Assembly: GCA_945861265.1 (NCBI GenBank) | Contig: CAMAUC010000006.1 | Location: 1-64,000, forward strand | Direction: 5' to 3' | DNA: 64,000 nt | Source of the DNA: Rhizobium sp. Q54 | Lineage (GTDB): Bacteria; Pseudomonadota; Alphaproteobacteria; Rhizobiales; Xanthobacteraceae | Shown: positions 49,662 through 59,731 of the stretch, in pieces | Layout of the letters: each line of letters begins with the position of its first letter | Numbering within the stretch: the stretch's first letter is position 1 | The notes under the pieces: generated by a model | What the model was told of the DNA's origin: nothing | The model's input: only the letters and a program-made list of their open reading frames with translations | Database searches by the model: none | Made by a program: the position numbers and the translations under genes

Positions 49662-49824
49662 GCACTCAGAGTGGCAAGCGCCATGCCGGTCGCGGTTGAA
49701 CGTGGTTAAGGTCGCGGAAATCACCTTTTTTCTAATTGTTTAGGGATTTTCGCTAGTTTCCGGCACGGCATTCATCAAGCAGGCAACGCCCGCCGCAGCG
49801 TGGCGTTCCCAAAAAGGGGCGAGC

Positions 49825-51528
49825 GTGACCCATTTCGAGCAAACCGCCGGTGTCCCGGACGCCGCGGAAATTTTGCAGTCGATTGGCGACGCCGCCTATG
49901 AGTGGCGGCTCGACAGCGACGTTTTGATCTGGAGCGGCAACGCCGCTTCGGTGCTCGGCGTCGCCGATATTCACGACATCGCGAATGGCGCAAGCTTCGC
50001 GCGACGCACCGACGCCACCGGCGGCCAAAGCCGGGGCGATGCGATCGAACATTCCGCCCAGCGCGACACCGGCGCCGGCGTGCCCTATCAGGTGCAATAC
50101 GCTTTCAAGCGCGGCATCGAAGAGCGAACCTGGGTTGAAGACACCGGCCGCTGGTTCGCCGGCCCCGACGGCAAGCCGTTGCGCGCGCATGGCACGCTAC
50201 GCGTCATTGATGCGCGGCACGCGCGCGAGCGCGACCTCATCCAGCTTGCGAAATACGACGCGCTGACCGGCGAACTTAACCGCGCTTCGCTGATGGAAAT
50301 ATTGTCCGCGACCCTGGACGAGACCATCCGCTTCCGCGGCTCCTGCGGCTTCCTGCTGGTCACCATCGATCATCTCGGCCGGCTCAACGAGGCCTATGGC
50401 TTTGACGTCACCGAAAACGTGATCGCCCAGGTGACCAAGCGCCTGCGCGCACGCCTGCGCGGCAAGGATCATCTCGGCCGCTTCTCCGGCAATAAATTCG
50501 GCGTCGTGCTCACCAGCTGCACGCCCGACGAACTGGCGGTCGCCGCCGAACGCCTGCTGACCGGCGTGCGCGACGAGCCGATCGTGACCACGTCCGGCCC
50601 GGCCGCCGTGACCGTGACCATCGGCGGCGTCACTGCGCCGCGGCATGCGCGCACCGTGTCGGAGATTCTCAGCCGCGCCCAGGACGCGCTGACAGCGGCG
50701 CGCGCCAAGCGTTACGGCTCGTTCGCCGCCTATCAGCCGAATATCGAGCGCGACGCGATGCGCAAGGAAGCACTGCGCGCCAGCGACGAAATCGTCGCCG
50801 CGCTCAATGAGCGCCGCATCGCGCTCGCCTTCGAGCCGGTGGTCGATGCCGGCAGCCGTCAGGTGTCATTCTATGAATGCCTGATGCGGGTTTATCGCGA
50901 AGACGGCGGTATCGCCCACGCCAGCGAAATCATCCCGATCGCCGAGCGCGTCGGGCTGATGCGCATGCTCGATTACCGCGTGCTTGAACTGGTGGTCGGC
51001 GAACTCGCGGCGGCGCCCAAGCTGGAACTCAGCGTCAACGTCTCGCCGTCCTCCGCCGTTGATCCGGACTGGTGGGCGGGCCTGGGCGCGATGCTGCGCG
51101 CGCATTCGGGCGCTGCCGAGCGCCTGATCATCGAGATCACAGAAACCGCGGCGATCCAGGATCTCGACGACGCGCGCGGTTTTGTCACGCGCGTCAAGGA
51201 TCTCGGCTGCCGCATCGCCATCGACGATTTCGGCGCCGGGCACACCTCGTTCCGCAATCTGCGCAAGCTCGGCGTCGACATCATCAAGATCGACGGCGCC
51301 TTCGTGCAGAACCTGATGAAGTCGGACGACGACCGCGCCTTCGTGCAGACCCTGATCGATCTGTCGCGCCGGCTCGGTCTGAAGACGGTCGCCGAATGGG
51401 TGCAGGACGAACCCGCGGCGGAATTGCTGCGCGACTGGGGCTGCGATTTCCTACAAGGCGCACTGACTGGGCTGGCGAGCACGACGCGGCCGTGGGTGCC
51501 CGGCAACGGCAATGCGGTGGCGGTGTAG
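49825..51528 (+). CDS. PAS-GGDEF-EAL domain protein (c-di-GMP phosphodiesterase-like, degenerate GGDEF)
   Basis: A 567-residue cytoplasmic signalling protein starting at GTG 49825. Residues 10-130 form a PAS sensor, 140-300 a GGDEF domain and 320-560 an EAL domain. The GGDEF signature is degenerate: the loop reads RFSGNKFG, so it cannot make c-di-GMP but may bind GTP. In the EAL domain the motif reads YECL but keeps Glu; NVSPS, IEITETA, IDDFGAG, IIKIDG, KTVAEWV and the Gln near the end are present, so phosphodiesterase activity is plausible. No membrane helix is seen. Confidence 0.92.
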   Translation: MTHFEQTAGVPDAAEILQSIGDAAYEWRLDSDVLIWSGNAASVLGVADIHDIANGASFARRTDATGGQSRGDAIEHSAQRDTGAGVPYQVQYAFKRGIEERTWVEDTGRWFAGPDGKPLRAHGTLRVIDARHARERDLIQLAKYDALTGELNRASLMEILSATLDETIRFRGSCGFLLVTIDHLGRLNEAYGFDVTENVIAQVTKRLRARLRGKDHLGRFSGNKFGVVLTSCTPDELAVAAERLLTGVRDEPIVTTSGPAAVTVTIGGVTAPRHARTVSEILSRAQDALTAARAKRYGSFAAYQPNIERDAMRKEALRASDEIVAALNERRIALAFEPVVDAGSRQVSFYECLMRVYREDGGIAHASEIIPIAERVGLMRMLDYRVLELVVGELAAAPKLELSVNVSPSSAVDPDWWAGLGAMLRAHSGAAERLIIEITETAAIQDLDDARGFVTRVKDLGCRIAIDDFGAGHTSFRNLRKLGVDIIKIDGAFVQNLMKSDDDRAFVQTLIDLSRRLGLKTVAEWVQDEPAAELLRDWGCDFLQGALTGLASTTRPWVPGNGNAVAV

Positions 51529-51567
51529 AGCGCCGCTTCCGCGCAACCCGCCATGCCCCGCGAAGGC

Positions 51568-51617
51568 GGTGCATACTGCACTGACTATCTTAGGTGCATA
51601 CTGCACTGACTATCTTA
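51568..51617. repeat. Two tandem copies of a 25-bp unit
   Basis: The unit beginning GGTGCATACTGCACTGAC and ending TATCTTA is repeated exactly at 51568-51592 and 51593-51617. It lies between the EAL gene and phaR. Only two copies, so not a CRISPR. Confidence 0.9.
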
Positions 51618-51638
51618 TCTTGAATTGAGAAGCGCCGG

Positions 51639-51660
51639 ATCACCCGCCTGCGCGGGTGAT
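51639..51660. terminator. Bidirectional hairpin between convergent EAL and phaR genes
   Basis: ATCACCCGC and GCGGGTGAT pair perfectly around CTGC, 11 bases from the phaR stop. It is of the dispersed palindromic type and probably ends both transcripts. Confidence 0.75.
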
Positions 51661-51671
51661 GACAGTTCCAG

Positions 51672-52256
51672 CTATTCCTTGCCGCCGAGTTTATCCAGCC
51701 GCTTCTGCATTTCGTCGAGCTGTCGCTTGAGGTCGTCCATCTCGCCGGCGGATTGCGGCTTGTCGCCTGACGGCTTGCCTTCGTCGGATTTGGCGCCGCG
51801 AACGAACGGCGGCGCGAACATCGCGAAGGTCTTCTCGAACATTTCCATGTTCCGGCGCACGTGATCTTCCATCGGGCCGAAGCCGCCTACGCCGCCGAAG
51901 GCCTGGCTGATCTGTTCGCGGAATTTGCCCTGCTGGCTGGTCAGCGATTGCATCGACTGTTCGAGGAAACGCGGCACCATCATCTGCATGCTGTCGCCGT
52001 AGAAGCGGATCAACTGCCGCAAGAAGGCGATCGGCAGCAGGCTTTGGCCTTCCTTGTTCTCCTGCTCGAAGATGATCTGCGCCAGCACCGAGCGGGTAAT
52101 GTCCTCGCTGGTCTTGGCGTCATAGACGACGAAATCCTCGCCATTCTTGACCATGACGGCGAGGTCTTCGAGGGTTACGTAGGTGCTGGTGCCGGTATTA
52201 TAGAGCCGCCGATTGGCGTACTTTTTAATGGTGACCGGCTCTTTTTCATCTGCCAT
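51672..52256 (-). CDS. phaR: Polyhydroxybutyrate synthesis repressor
   Basis: A 194-residue PhaR. The N-terminal domain IKKYANRRLYNT with TSTYVTLEDLA is the PHB-accumulation DNA-binding domain; residues 70-125 form the second conserved domain; the C-terminus MDDLKRQLDEMQKRLDKLGG is a short coiled coil. PhaR binds DNA and PHB granules and represses phasin and pha genes until PHB accumulates. It is divergent from phaA across a 259-base spacer, its expected target. Confidence 0.95.
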   Translation of the reverse strand: MADEKEPVTIKKYANRRLYNTGTSTYVTLEDLAVMVKNGEDFVVYDAKTSEDITRSVLAQIIFEQENKEGQSLLPIAFLRQLIRFYGDSMQMMVPRFLEQSMQSLTSQQGKFREQISQAFGGVGGFGPMEDHVRRNMEMFEKTFAMFAPPFVRGAKSDEGKPSGDKPQSAGEMDDLKRQLDEMQKRLDKLGGKE

Positions 52257-52497
52257 GTAATCACTCGTTTCCTCTGCCCAGCCATAAGCATAACCGGATT
52301 ATGACCGGGCGGGCCACCGTTTTGTGGCGGCGCGGTAAACTTAAGGGGCGTTGCGGTATCCCTTGCGGAAACTCGAAAAAAGGGCCAATTCTCAGCCATA
52401 ACCGCGAGGCCCCCATTATTGACAGGCCCCCTTGGCCTGCCGAGGATGCGGCAGTGCCATAACGGCAGCCATAAAACGTCACCTTGCCCCAAGTTGA

Positions 52498-53691
<1,194 letters not shown>

Positions 53692-53768
53692 CGAAGACGA
53701 ACCATCAAAAATGTGCGTCGAGCGCTAACGCATAGTCGTTGCACCGCACAAAATTAATTGATCTGCAT

Positions 53769-53801
53769 CATGGCCGGCTCCCGCGAGCCGGCCATGATTT
53801 T
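53769..53801 (+). terminator. Strong terminator between phaA and phaB
   Basis: CATGGCCGGCTC and GAGCCGGCCATG form a perfect 12-base stem around CCGC followed by ATTTTAA. It makes phaA and phaB separable transcripts; phaB probably has its own promoter in the 100 bases after it, where GATAAT at 53844-53849 could be a -10 box. Confidence 0.9.
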
Positions 53802-53905
53802 AACCGCGACTAAATGCGACTATTAAAATCGGCGCGCAAAGGCGATAATCTAAAGCGTCGTCAAAAGAACGGCTGTAAAGCTCGGTACTCTGGGAGGAGT
53901 AGTTT

Positions 53906-54631
53906 ATGTCTCGCGTGGCTTTGGTAACGGGCGGAACCCGCGGCATTGGCGCGGCAATTTCAAAGGCGTTGAAAGAGAAGGGCTACAAGGTCGCGGCCAG
54001 CTACGCCGGCAACGATGAGGCCGCGCAAAAATTCAAGGCCGAGACCGGCATTCCGGTATTCAAATGGGATGTATCCTCGTTTGAGGCCTCCGGCGCCGGC
54101 ATCAAGCAGGTCGAAGCCGAACTCGGACCCATCGAAGTGCTGGTCAACAATGCCGGCATCACCAAGGACGCCATGCTGCACCGCATGAAGCCGGAGCAGT
54201 GGAGCGCGGTGATCAACACCAATCTCGGCTCGCTGTTCAATATGTGCCGTCAGGTCATTGAGGGCATGCGCGAACGCAAGTTCGGCCGCATCATCAACAT
54301 CTCGTCGATCAACGGTCAAAAAGGCCAGATGGGCCAGACCAATTATTCCGCCGCCAAGGCCGGCGAGATCGGCTTCACCAAAGCGCTCGCGCAAGAGAGC
54401 GCCAAGGCCGGCATCACCGTCAACGCCATCTGCCCCGGCTATATCAACACCGAGATGGTGCAGGCGGTGCCGAAGGACGTGCTGGAAAAGTCGATCCTGC
54501 CGCTGATCCCGATCGGCCGTCTCGGCGAGCCGGAGGAAATCGCGCGCTGCGTCGTCTTCCTCGCCGCGGATGAAGCCGGCCTGATGACCGGCTCGACGCT
54601 TACGGCCAATGGCGGGCAGTATTTCGCCTAG
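53906..54631 (+). CDS. phaB: Acetoacetyl-CoA reductase
   Basis: A 241-residue SDR reducing acetoacetyl-CoA to (R)-3-hydroxybutyryl-CoA with NADPH. The cofactor loop GGTRGIG is at 9-15, NNAG at 81-84, Ser134 in NISSING and Tyr147/Lys151 in YSAAK. NGQKGQMGQTNYSAAKAG is diagnostic of PhaB. GGGAGGAG precedes the ATG. It follows phaA after 214 bases with a terminator between. Confidence 0.97.
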   Translation: MSRVALVTGGTRGIGAAISKALKEKGYKVAASYAGNDEAAQKFKAETGIPVFKWDVSSFEASGAGIKQVEAELGPIEVLVNNAGITKDAMLHRMKPEQWSAVINTNLGSLFNMCRQVIEGMRERKFGRIINISSINGQKGQMGQTNYSAAKAGEIGFTKALAQESAKAGITVNAICPGYINTEMVQAVPKDVLEKSILPLIPIGRLGEPEEIARCVVFLAADEAGLMTGSTLTANGGQYFA

Positions 54632-54668
54632 ACGCCTTTCGCGCCACGCCCAGTTTCGCTAGATCAGG

Positions 54669-54696
54669 CGGCCCGCCCCGGAAACGCGGCGGGCCG
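54669..54696 (+). terminator. GC-rich hairpin after phaB
   Basis: CGGCCCGCC and GGCGGGCCG enclose a loop with a GAAA turn, 37 bases after the phaB stop. There is no T-run, so termination is probable rather than certain. Confidence 0.55.
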
Positions 54697-54721
54697 TCGC
54701 GCATTCGCAAGGGAGCCCTCC

Positions 54722-55798
54722 ATGACCACCAATTGCGTTCACCGCATCGCCGTCATTCCTGGCGACGGCATCGGCAAGGAGGTCATGCCCGAGGGCGTGC
54801 GCGTTCTCGAAGCGGCGGCGAAGAAGTTCGGCTTCAAGCTGCAGTTCGACGATTTCGATTTCGCTTCCTGCGATTATTACGAAAAGCACGGCCGCATGAT
54901 GCCGGAGGACTGGAAGGACAAGATCGGCAAGCACGACGCGATCTATTTCGGCGCCGTCGGCATGCCCGACAAGGTGCCGGATCATATTTCGCTGTGGGGC
55001 TCGCTGATCCTGTTCCGCCGCGAGTTCGATCAATACGTCAATCTGCGCCCGGTGCGGCTGATGCCCGGCGTGCCGTGTCCCCTGGTCGGCCGCAAGCCGG
55101 GCGACATCGATTTCTGGGTGGTGCGTGAAAATACCGAAGGCGAATATTCGGCCATCGGCGGCAAGATGTTCGCCGGCACCGAGCGCGAAGTCGTCGTGCA
55201 GGAAACGGTGATGAGCCGGGTCGGCGTCGACCGCGTTCTGAAATTCGCGTTTGAATTGGCGAAATCAACGCCGAAGAAGCATCTCACCTCGGCGACCAAG
55301 TCGAACGGCATTGCGATCACCATGCCGTACTGGGACGAGCGGGTGAAGGAAATGGCGAAGGCCTATCCGGACGTGAAATGGAATCAGTTTCACATCGATA
55401 TCCTCACCGCGCACTTCGTCATGAACCCGGACAAGTTCAACGTTGTCGTCGCCTCCAATCTGTTCGGCGATATTCTCTCCGATTTGGGGCCGGCCTGCAC
55501 TGGCACCATTGGCATCGCGCCGTCGGGCAATATCAATCCGGAACGCAAATTTCCTTCCGTGTTCGAGCCGGTGCATGGTTCGGCGCCGGATATTTACGGC
55601 CAGGGCATCGCCAATCCGATCGGGCAAATCTGGTCGGGCGCGATGATGCTCGAGCATCTCGGCGAGCCGGAAGCGGCTAAGGCCATTGTCGCGGCCATCG
55701 AGAAAGTATTGGCGCAGGACAAATTGCGCACCCGCGATCTTAAAGGCCCGGCCAATACGGTGACCTGCGGCAAGGCGGTTGCCGACGCGCTGGGGTAA
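54722..55798 (+). CDS. Tartrate dehydrogenase / D-malate dehydrogenase (decarboxylating)
   Basis: A 358-residue metal-dependent beta-decarboxylating dehydrogenase of the isocitrate/isopropylmalate family. IAVIPGDGIGKEV is the N-terminal nucleotide region, LRPVRLMPGVPCPL the substrate arginines, VVRENTEGEYS the phosphate-binding loop, and ASNLFGDILSDLGPACTG the metal aspartates. The LRPVRLMPG sequence fits tartrate/D-malate enzymes more than isopropylmalate dehydrogenase. GGGAG precedes the ATG. It oxidises tartrate or D-malate with NAD. Confidence 0.9.
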   Translation: MTTNCVHRIAVIPGDGIGKEVMPEGVRVLEAAAKKFGFKLQFDDFDFASCDYYEKHGRMMPEDWKDKIGKHDAIYFGAVGMPDKVPDHISLWGSLILFRREFDQYVNLRPVRLMPGVPCPLVGRKPGDIDFWVVRENTEGEYSAIGGKMFAGTEREVVVQETVMSRVGVDRVLKFAFELAKSTPKKHLTSATKSNGIAITMPYWDERVKEMAKAYPDVKWNQFHIDILTAHFVMNPDKFNVVVASNLFGDILSDLGPACTGTIGIAPSGNINPERKFPSVFEPVHGSAPDIYGQGIANPIGQIWSGAMMLEHLGEPEAAKAIVAAIEKVLAQDKLRTRDLKGPANTVTCGKAVADALG

Positions 55799-55826
55799 GC
55801 TTTCACACACTCCGTCAAGCCTGGCG

Positions 55827-56714
55827 ATGATGAAGAATAGAATGACTTCCTCCCGCGCCACATTGTTCGGCTTTGCCGCTATCCTGATGTGGTCCCTGCT
55901 GGCGGTCATGATCGTCGCGTCCGGCACGGTGCCGCCGTTTCAACTGGCGGCGTTGACCTTCGCCATTGGCGGCGCCATCGGCGCGGTCTGGGTAACGCGC
56001 ACCGGCAATTGGCGCGCGATGCGCCAGCCGCCGCAAGTCTGGCTGCTCGGCGTCGGCGGGCTGTTCGGCTATCACGCGCTGTATTTCATCGCGCTGCGGC
56101 TGGCGCCGCCGGCCGAAGCCGGCCTTCTGAATTATTTCTGGCCGCTGCTGATCGTGCTGTTCTCCGGCCTGCTGCCCGGCGAGCATCTGCGCTGGTATTC
56201 GATATGCGGCGCGCTTCTGGGCCTTGCCGGCACAGTGATCCTGTTTCTCGGCAAGGGCCTCGCGCCGGCGCTGGATTATGTCGCCGGCTACAGCGCGGCG
56301 TTTTGTGCCGCTTTCGTCTGGGCCGGCTATTCGGTGTTGTCGCGCCGCTTTGTCGGCGTGCCGACCGCGGCGGTCGCCGGATTTTGTCTGGCGACCGCTT
56401 TGCTGGCGGCTGTTTGTCATGTCGCTTTCGAGACGACAGTCTGGCCGGCGAATGCCGGTCAATGGCTCGCCGTCGCCGCGCTCGGCATCGGCCCGGTCGG
56501 CATCGCGTTTTATGCGTGGGACATCGGCGTCAAGCGCGGCGACATCAGGCTGCTCGGCGTCGCGTCCTACGCCGCGCCATTACTCTCGACATTTTTTCTG
56601 GTGCTTGCTGGATATGCTGAGGCGCGACTGACATTATGGTTCGCGGCGCTGCTCATTGCTGGTGGCGGTTTGCTTGCGGCGAAGGACATGCTCGGCAAAC
56701 AGACTCCGCCTTAA
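55827..56714 (+). CDS. EamA/DMT-family transporter, aromatic amino acid exporter YddG-like
   Basis: About 295 residues with ten predicted helices in two EamA repeats. FGYHALYFIALRLAPPAEAGLLNYFWPLLIV is split over helices 3-4 and resembles the YddG group; in short, the core is PAEAGLLNYFWPLL. It probably exports a small metabolite from the cytoplasm. ATG 55827, 55830 and 55842 are all possible starts; I kept the first, 28 bases after the tartrate dehydrogenase gene. Confidence 0.85.
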   Translation: MMKNRMTSSRATLFGFAAILMWSLLAVMIVASGTVPPFQLAALTFAIGGAIGAVWVTRTGNWRAMRQPPQVWLLGVGGLFGYHALYFIALRLAPPAEAGLLNYFWPLLIVLFSGLLPGEHLRWYSICGALLGLAGTVILFLGKGLAPALDYVAGYSAAFCAAFVWAGYSVLSRRFVGVPTAAVAGFCLATALLAAVCHVAFETTVWPANAGQWLAVAALGIGPVGIAFYAWDIGVKRGDIRLLGVASYAAPLLSTFFLVLAGYAEARLTLWFAALLIAGGGLLAAKDMLGKQTPP

Positions 56715-56725
56715 GACTTTAATTT

Positions 56726-56774
56726 GCGCATGACCTGATCCGAAAACCGGTTCCCACTTTTCGGGATCATTCGC
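56726..56774. repeat. Rhizobiales-type palindromic intergenic element (copy 1)
   Basis: GATCCGAAAA and TTTTCGGGATC form a stem with one bulge around CCGGTTCCCAC, flanked by GCGCATGA and TCATTCGC. It lies between convergent transporter and cupin genes. Its core AACCGGTTCCCAC is the complement of the core of the element at 58802-58845. Confidence 0.85.
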
Positions 56775-57189
56775 GGGGCGTCCAGTCCCTCGGCGCCAGT
56801 TCAAACCCGTCGAAGGTAAAGCCCGGCGCGACGGTGCAGCCGACCAAAGTCCAGTCGCCAGTCGATTCCGCCGCCTGCCAGGCGCGCGCCGGCACGATAA
56901 CTTGCGGAATCTCATCGGCATGAATGTCGCCGCCGAGCCGGACGATCTCTTCCTTGGTGCCATCGACAACTGACAGCTTGAGCGGTGCGCCGGCATGCCA
57001 GTGCCAGATCTCGACCGCATCGACGCGATGCCAGTGCGAGCGTTCGCCGCGCGCCAGAAGAAATAATATCGCAGTCGAGGCAGCGCGGCCGTTCACCGTG
57101 TGGCTGTCGCGAAACGTCTCGCGATAATGCCCGCCTTCCGGATGCGGCTTGAGATCGAGCTTCCTGATGATGTCGGCGGCGGTCGGCAT
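56767..57189 (-). CDS. Cupin domain protein, DUF985 family
   Basis: A 140-residue single-domain cupin. KPHPEGGHYRETF at the N-terminus and ERSHWHRVDAVEIWHWHAG are the DUF985 signature, with several histidines able to bind a metal; APGFTFDGFELA closes the barrel. The reaction is unknown. Its ATG overlaps the gloB stop by one base (TAATG), so the two are co-translated. A role in sugar or reactive-aldehyde metabolism is a guess. Confidence 0.9.
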   Translation of the reverse strand: MPTAADIIRKLDLKPHPEGGHYRETFRDSHTVNGRAASTAILFLLARGERSHWHRVDAVEIWHWHAGAPLKLSVVDGTKEEIVRLGGDIHADEIPQVIVPARAWQAAESTGDWTLVGCTVAPGFTFDGFELAPRDWTPRE

Positions 57190-57956
57190 TAGAACTTGTT
57201 CTTCCGCTCGCGCACTTCCGCGAACACTTCATTGGCCGGTTTGCCGGCCATGCCGATAGCGGCGGCGAGCGAAGGCTCGCTTGCGCGCAGGAACGGATTG
57301 GTCTTCTTCTCTTCGCCGATAGTGGTCGGAATGGTCGGCTCGCCGGCGGCCAGTTGTTTGGCGGCCTGTTGCGCGCGCGCCAGCAGATCCTTGTTGCCCT
57401 TGTCGACCGAGAGCGCGAACTTGATATTGGCGGCGGTGTATTCATGGCCGCAGAAGATTTTCGTCTCGTCCGGCAGGTCGCGCATTTTCAGCATCGAGCC
57501 CCACATCTGATCCATGGTGCCTTCGATGACGCGGCCGCAGCCGACCGAGAATAAAGTATCGGCGGCGAAGAGCAGATTGTCGGCGTGGAACCAGTAGACG
57601 ATATGGCCGAGCGTATGGCCGGGCGTCTCGATGACATTGCCGGTGAGATTGCCGACCTTGACCTTGTCGCCTTCGCGCACGGTCTCATCGACGCCGGGGA
57701 TCTTTGCGGCTTCACCGGCCGGCGCGACGACGCGGCATTTGTATTTGCTCTTGAGCGCCATGATGCCGTCGGTGTGGTCGGCGTGATGATGGGTAACCAG
57801 AATATCGGTGAGCTTCCAGCCCGTGGCCGTCAGCGCGGCCTCGATCGGCGCCGCCTCCGGCGCGTCGATCGACGCGGTCGCGCCGGTCGCGGAATCGTGC
57901 AGCAGCACGCCGTAATTATCGGAGCGGCACATAAAAAGGCGCGTTTGCGCGGGCAT
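57189..57956 (-). CDS. gloB: Hydroxyacylglutathione hydrolase (glyoxalase II)
   Basis: A 255-residue MBL-fold enzyme that hydrolyses S-lactoylglutathione to lactate and glutathione in methylglyoxal detoxification. The dinuclear metal motif is THHHADH (His56, His58, Asp60, His61), with TPGHTLGH, FAADTLFSVGCGR and CGHEYT. GAGGAG precedes the ATG at 57956; the frame opened at 58094 overlaps the divergent methyltransferase gene. It is followed by the DUF985 cupin. Confidence 0.94.
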   Translation of the reverse strand: MPAQTRLFMCRSDNYGVLLHDSATGATASIDAPEAAPIEAALTATGWKLTDILVTHHHADHTDGIMALKSKYKCRVVAPAGEAAKIPGVDETVREGDKVKVGNLTGNVIETPGHTLGHIVYWFHADNLLFAADTLFSVGCGRVIEGTMDQMWGSMLKMRDLPDETKIFCGHEYTAANIKFALSVDKGNKDLLARAQQAAKQLAAGEPTIPTTIGEEKKTNPFLRASEPSLAAAIGMAGKPANEVFAEVRERKNKF

Positions 57957-58065
57957 GGTCGTTCTCCTCGACGAAGTCGTTAACCTAACATCGGAAATGT
58001 GTCGCATATCGGCGGCCCGCAAGGCCAGCCGTTTATTGGCCGGCGATTCGTGGTAGCCTGCCGTC

Positions 58066-58800
58066 ATGTCGATCGATGTCGTTGATCTGCGCAATTTTTA
58101 TGGCCAGCGTCTGGGCGTGGTGGCGCGCCGCTTTGTCGGCCGCGCCGTGCGGTCGCTATGGCGCGACACTGCCGGCCAGCGCGTCCTCGGCATCGGCTAT
58201 ACGACGCCCTATCTCGGCCTGTTCCGCGAGGACGCCGAACGCTGTCTGGCCTTCATGCCGGCCGGGCAGGGCGTGCTGAAATGGCCGACGGCGCGACCGG
58301 CTCTGTCGGCGCTGGTCGATGAGAACGAATTGCCGCTGACCGATGGCGCGGTCGATCGCGTGCTGCTGGTGCATGCGTTGGAAATGACCAACGACCCGGC
58401 GGCGCTGTTGCGCGAAGTGTGGCGGGTGCTGGCCGCCGGTGGCCGGCTGCTGGCCGTGGTACCGAACCGGCGCGGCGTCTGGGCGCGCATGGACACGACG
58501 CCGTTCGGCCACGGCCGGCCCTATTCGCGCTCGCAGATCAATCAGCTGTTGCGCGAGACCTGGTTCACGCCGTCGGGCTGGAGCGAAGCGCTCTACGTGC
58601 CGCCGGTGCCGCGCGGCTGGTTCCTGCGCTCGGCGGCGGCGTGGGAACGCACCGGCGCGACTTTGTCGGCGCCGTTCGCCGGCGTGCATCTGGTGGAAGC
58701 GACCAAGCAGGTCTATCGCGCGGTGCCGGCGCAACGCCGCCTTAAGCGCAGGCTGATGCCCGCGCTCGAGCCGGTGCTGGCGCCGTCGCCGGGGACATAA
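58066..58800 (+). CDS. SAM-dependent methyltransferase-like protein
   Basis: A 244-residue protein with a reduced methyltransferase core: GIGYTTPYL takes the place of motif I, LPLTDGAVDRVLLVHALEM is the motif IV region and VWRVLAAGGRLLAVVPNRRG the post-motif helix and strand. It is divergent from gloB, an arrangement that is common in Rhizobiales. The degenerate glycine loop raises the chance of altered cofactor binding. Substrate unknown. Confidence 0.88.
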   Translation: MSIDVVDLRNFYGQRLGVVARRFVGRAVRSLWRDTAGQRVLGIGYTTPYLGLFREDAERCLAFMPAGQGVLKWPTARPALSALVDENELPLTDGAVDRVLLVHALEMTNDPAALLREVWRVLAAGGRLLAVVPNRRGVWARMDTTPFGHGRPYSRSQINQLLRETWFTPSGWSEALYVPPVPRGWFLRSAAAWERTGATLSAPFAGVHLVEATKQVYRAVPAQRRLKRRLMPALEPVLAPSPGT

Positions 58801-58801
58801 A

Positions 58802-58845
58802 GCGTTTTCGAGCGAAGTGGGCACCGGTTCGCGTGAAGAAAACGC
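58802..58845. repeat. Rhizobiales-type palindromic intergenic element (copy 2)
   Basis: GCGTTTTC and GAAAACGC close a stem with an inner CGAA/TTCG pairing and the core GTGGGCACCGGTT. It sits two bases after one gene and 34 bases from the convergent DUF4167 gene and may end both transcripts. Confidence 0.85.
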
Positions 58846-58879
58846 GACAAAACAAAAGACCAGAGCCCCTAAGCGCGGA

Positions 58880-59731
58880 TTATTCCGGCTGGCGCGGCGG
58901 TTCGTCGCCACCCGAGGACGGCGCGGACGCGGCGGCATCGACATTGCCACCGACATTGCCGTTGGCATCGCCGCCCGTATTACCGTTGAAGTCCGGACGG
59001 AAGCCGCCGCTGCCGCGGTGACGCCGGCGCCGGCGGCCGAAACGATCCGGACGGTCGCCCTGCTCGTGGCCATTCTGACTGTTGGCATCGCCTTGATCGC
59101 CGGCAACGACCGGTTGCGGTTGACCGCCGCCGGTGATGAAGGCCGGCAGGCCTGTCACTTCCGGCGCGACATTGTTTTGATTTTGCGGCTGACGCGGCTG
59201 GTGTTGCGGCTGATGCTGCGGATTGCGGTGTTGCGGCTGATCGCGCGGCGGGAACGGCTGCGCGTCGCGCGGCAGATAAGGCTGCGCCTGCGGTTGCGGC
59301 GGTGCGAACTGCGGCTGTTCGCTCTGGCCGGCGAACGGCTGGCCGTCGTCCTCGCCGTCGTCGTAATTGTCGTCGGCGGCGCCGGTCGGCGCGCCCGGCG
59401 TCGGCGCCGGATTGTTGTAATAGGGATTTTGCTGCCGGAACTGTTCCTGCGCCGTGGCGATCAGGCGGAAATAATGTTCGGCGTGCTGGAAGTAATTCTC
59501 GGCCGCGACCGGATCGCCGGAGCTCTGCGCGTCGCGCGCGAGCTGCATGTACTTTTCGGCGATATGTGAGGCGGTGCCGCGAATTTTCACGTCGGGGCCG
59601 TTCGACTCATAAACCCGTGTCAGCGGATTCTGGCTTTTGCGGTGATTGTTATTGTTGTTGCCGCCGCCACCGCCACCGCCACCGCTGCCACCGCCGCTGC
59701 GACCGCGCATACGCTTCTGACCGTTTCTCAT
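58880..59731 (-). CDS. DUF4167 domain protein
   Basis: About 283 residues. MRNGQKRMRGR, then a glycine run and an asparagine run, lead into the conserved DUF4167 region NPLTRVYESNGPDVKIRG...EKYMQLARDA at 40-105, then a long Gln/Pro/Asn-rich low-complexity tail ending acidic. The basic start and low-complexity tail suggest RNA binding or condensate behaviour, but no function is established. AGGGAAATC precedes the ATG at 59731. It follows prmC in the conserved ptsP-prfA-prmC-DUF4167 order. Confidence 0.92.
   Translation of the reverse strand: MRNGQKRMRGRSGGGSGGGGGGGGNNNNNHRKSQNPLTRVYESNGPDVKIRGTASHIAEKYMQLARDAQSSGDPVAAENYFQHAEHYFRLIATAQEQFRQQNPYYNNPAPTPGAPTGAADDNYDDGEDDGQPFAGQSEQPQFAPPQPQAQPYLPRDAQPFPPRDQPQHRNPQHQPQHQPRQPQNQNNVAPEVTGLPAFITGGGQPQPVVAGDQGDANSQNGHEQGDRPDRFGRRRRRHRGSGGFRPDFNGNTGGDANGNVGGNVDAAASAPSSGGDEPPRQPE

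Noticed and set aside
51568-51617. CRISPR-like repeat
   Set aside because: Only two copies, directly joined with no spacer, and no cas genes in the window.
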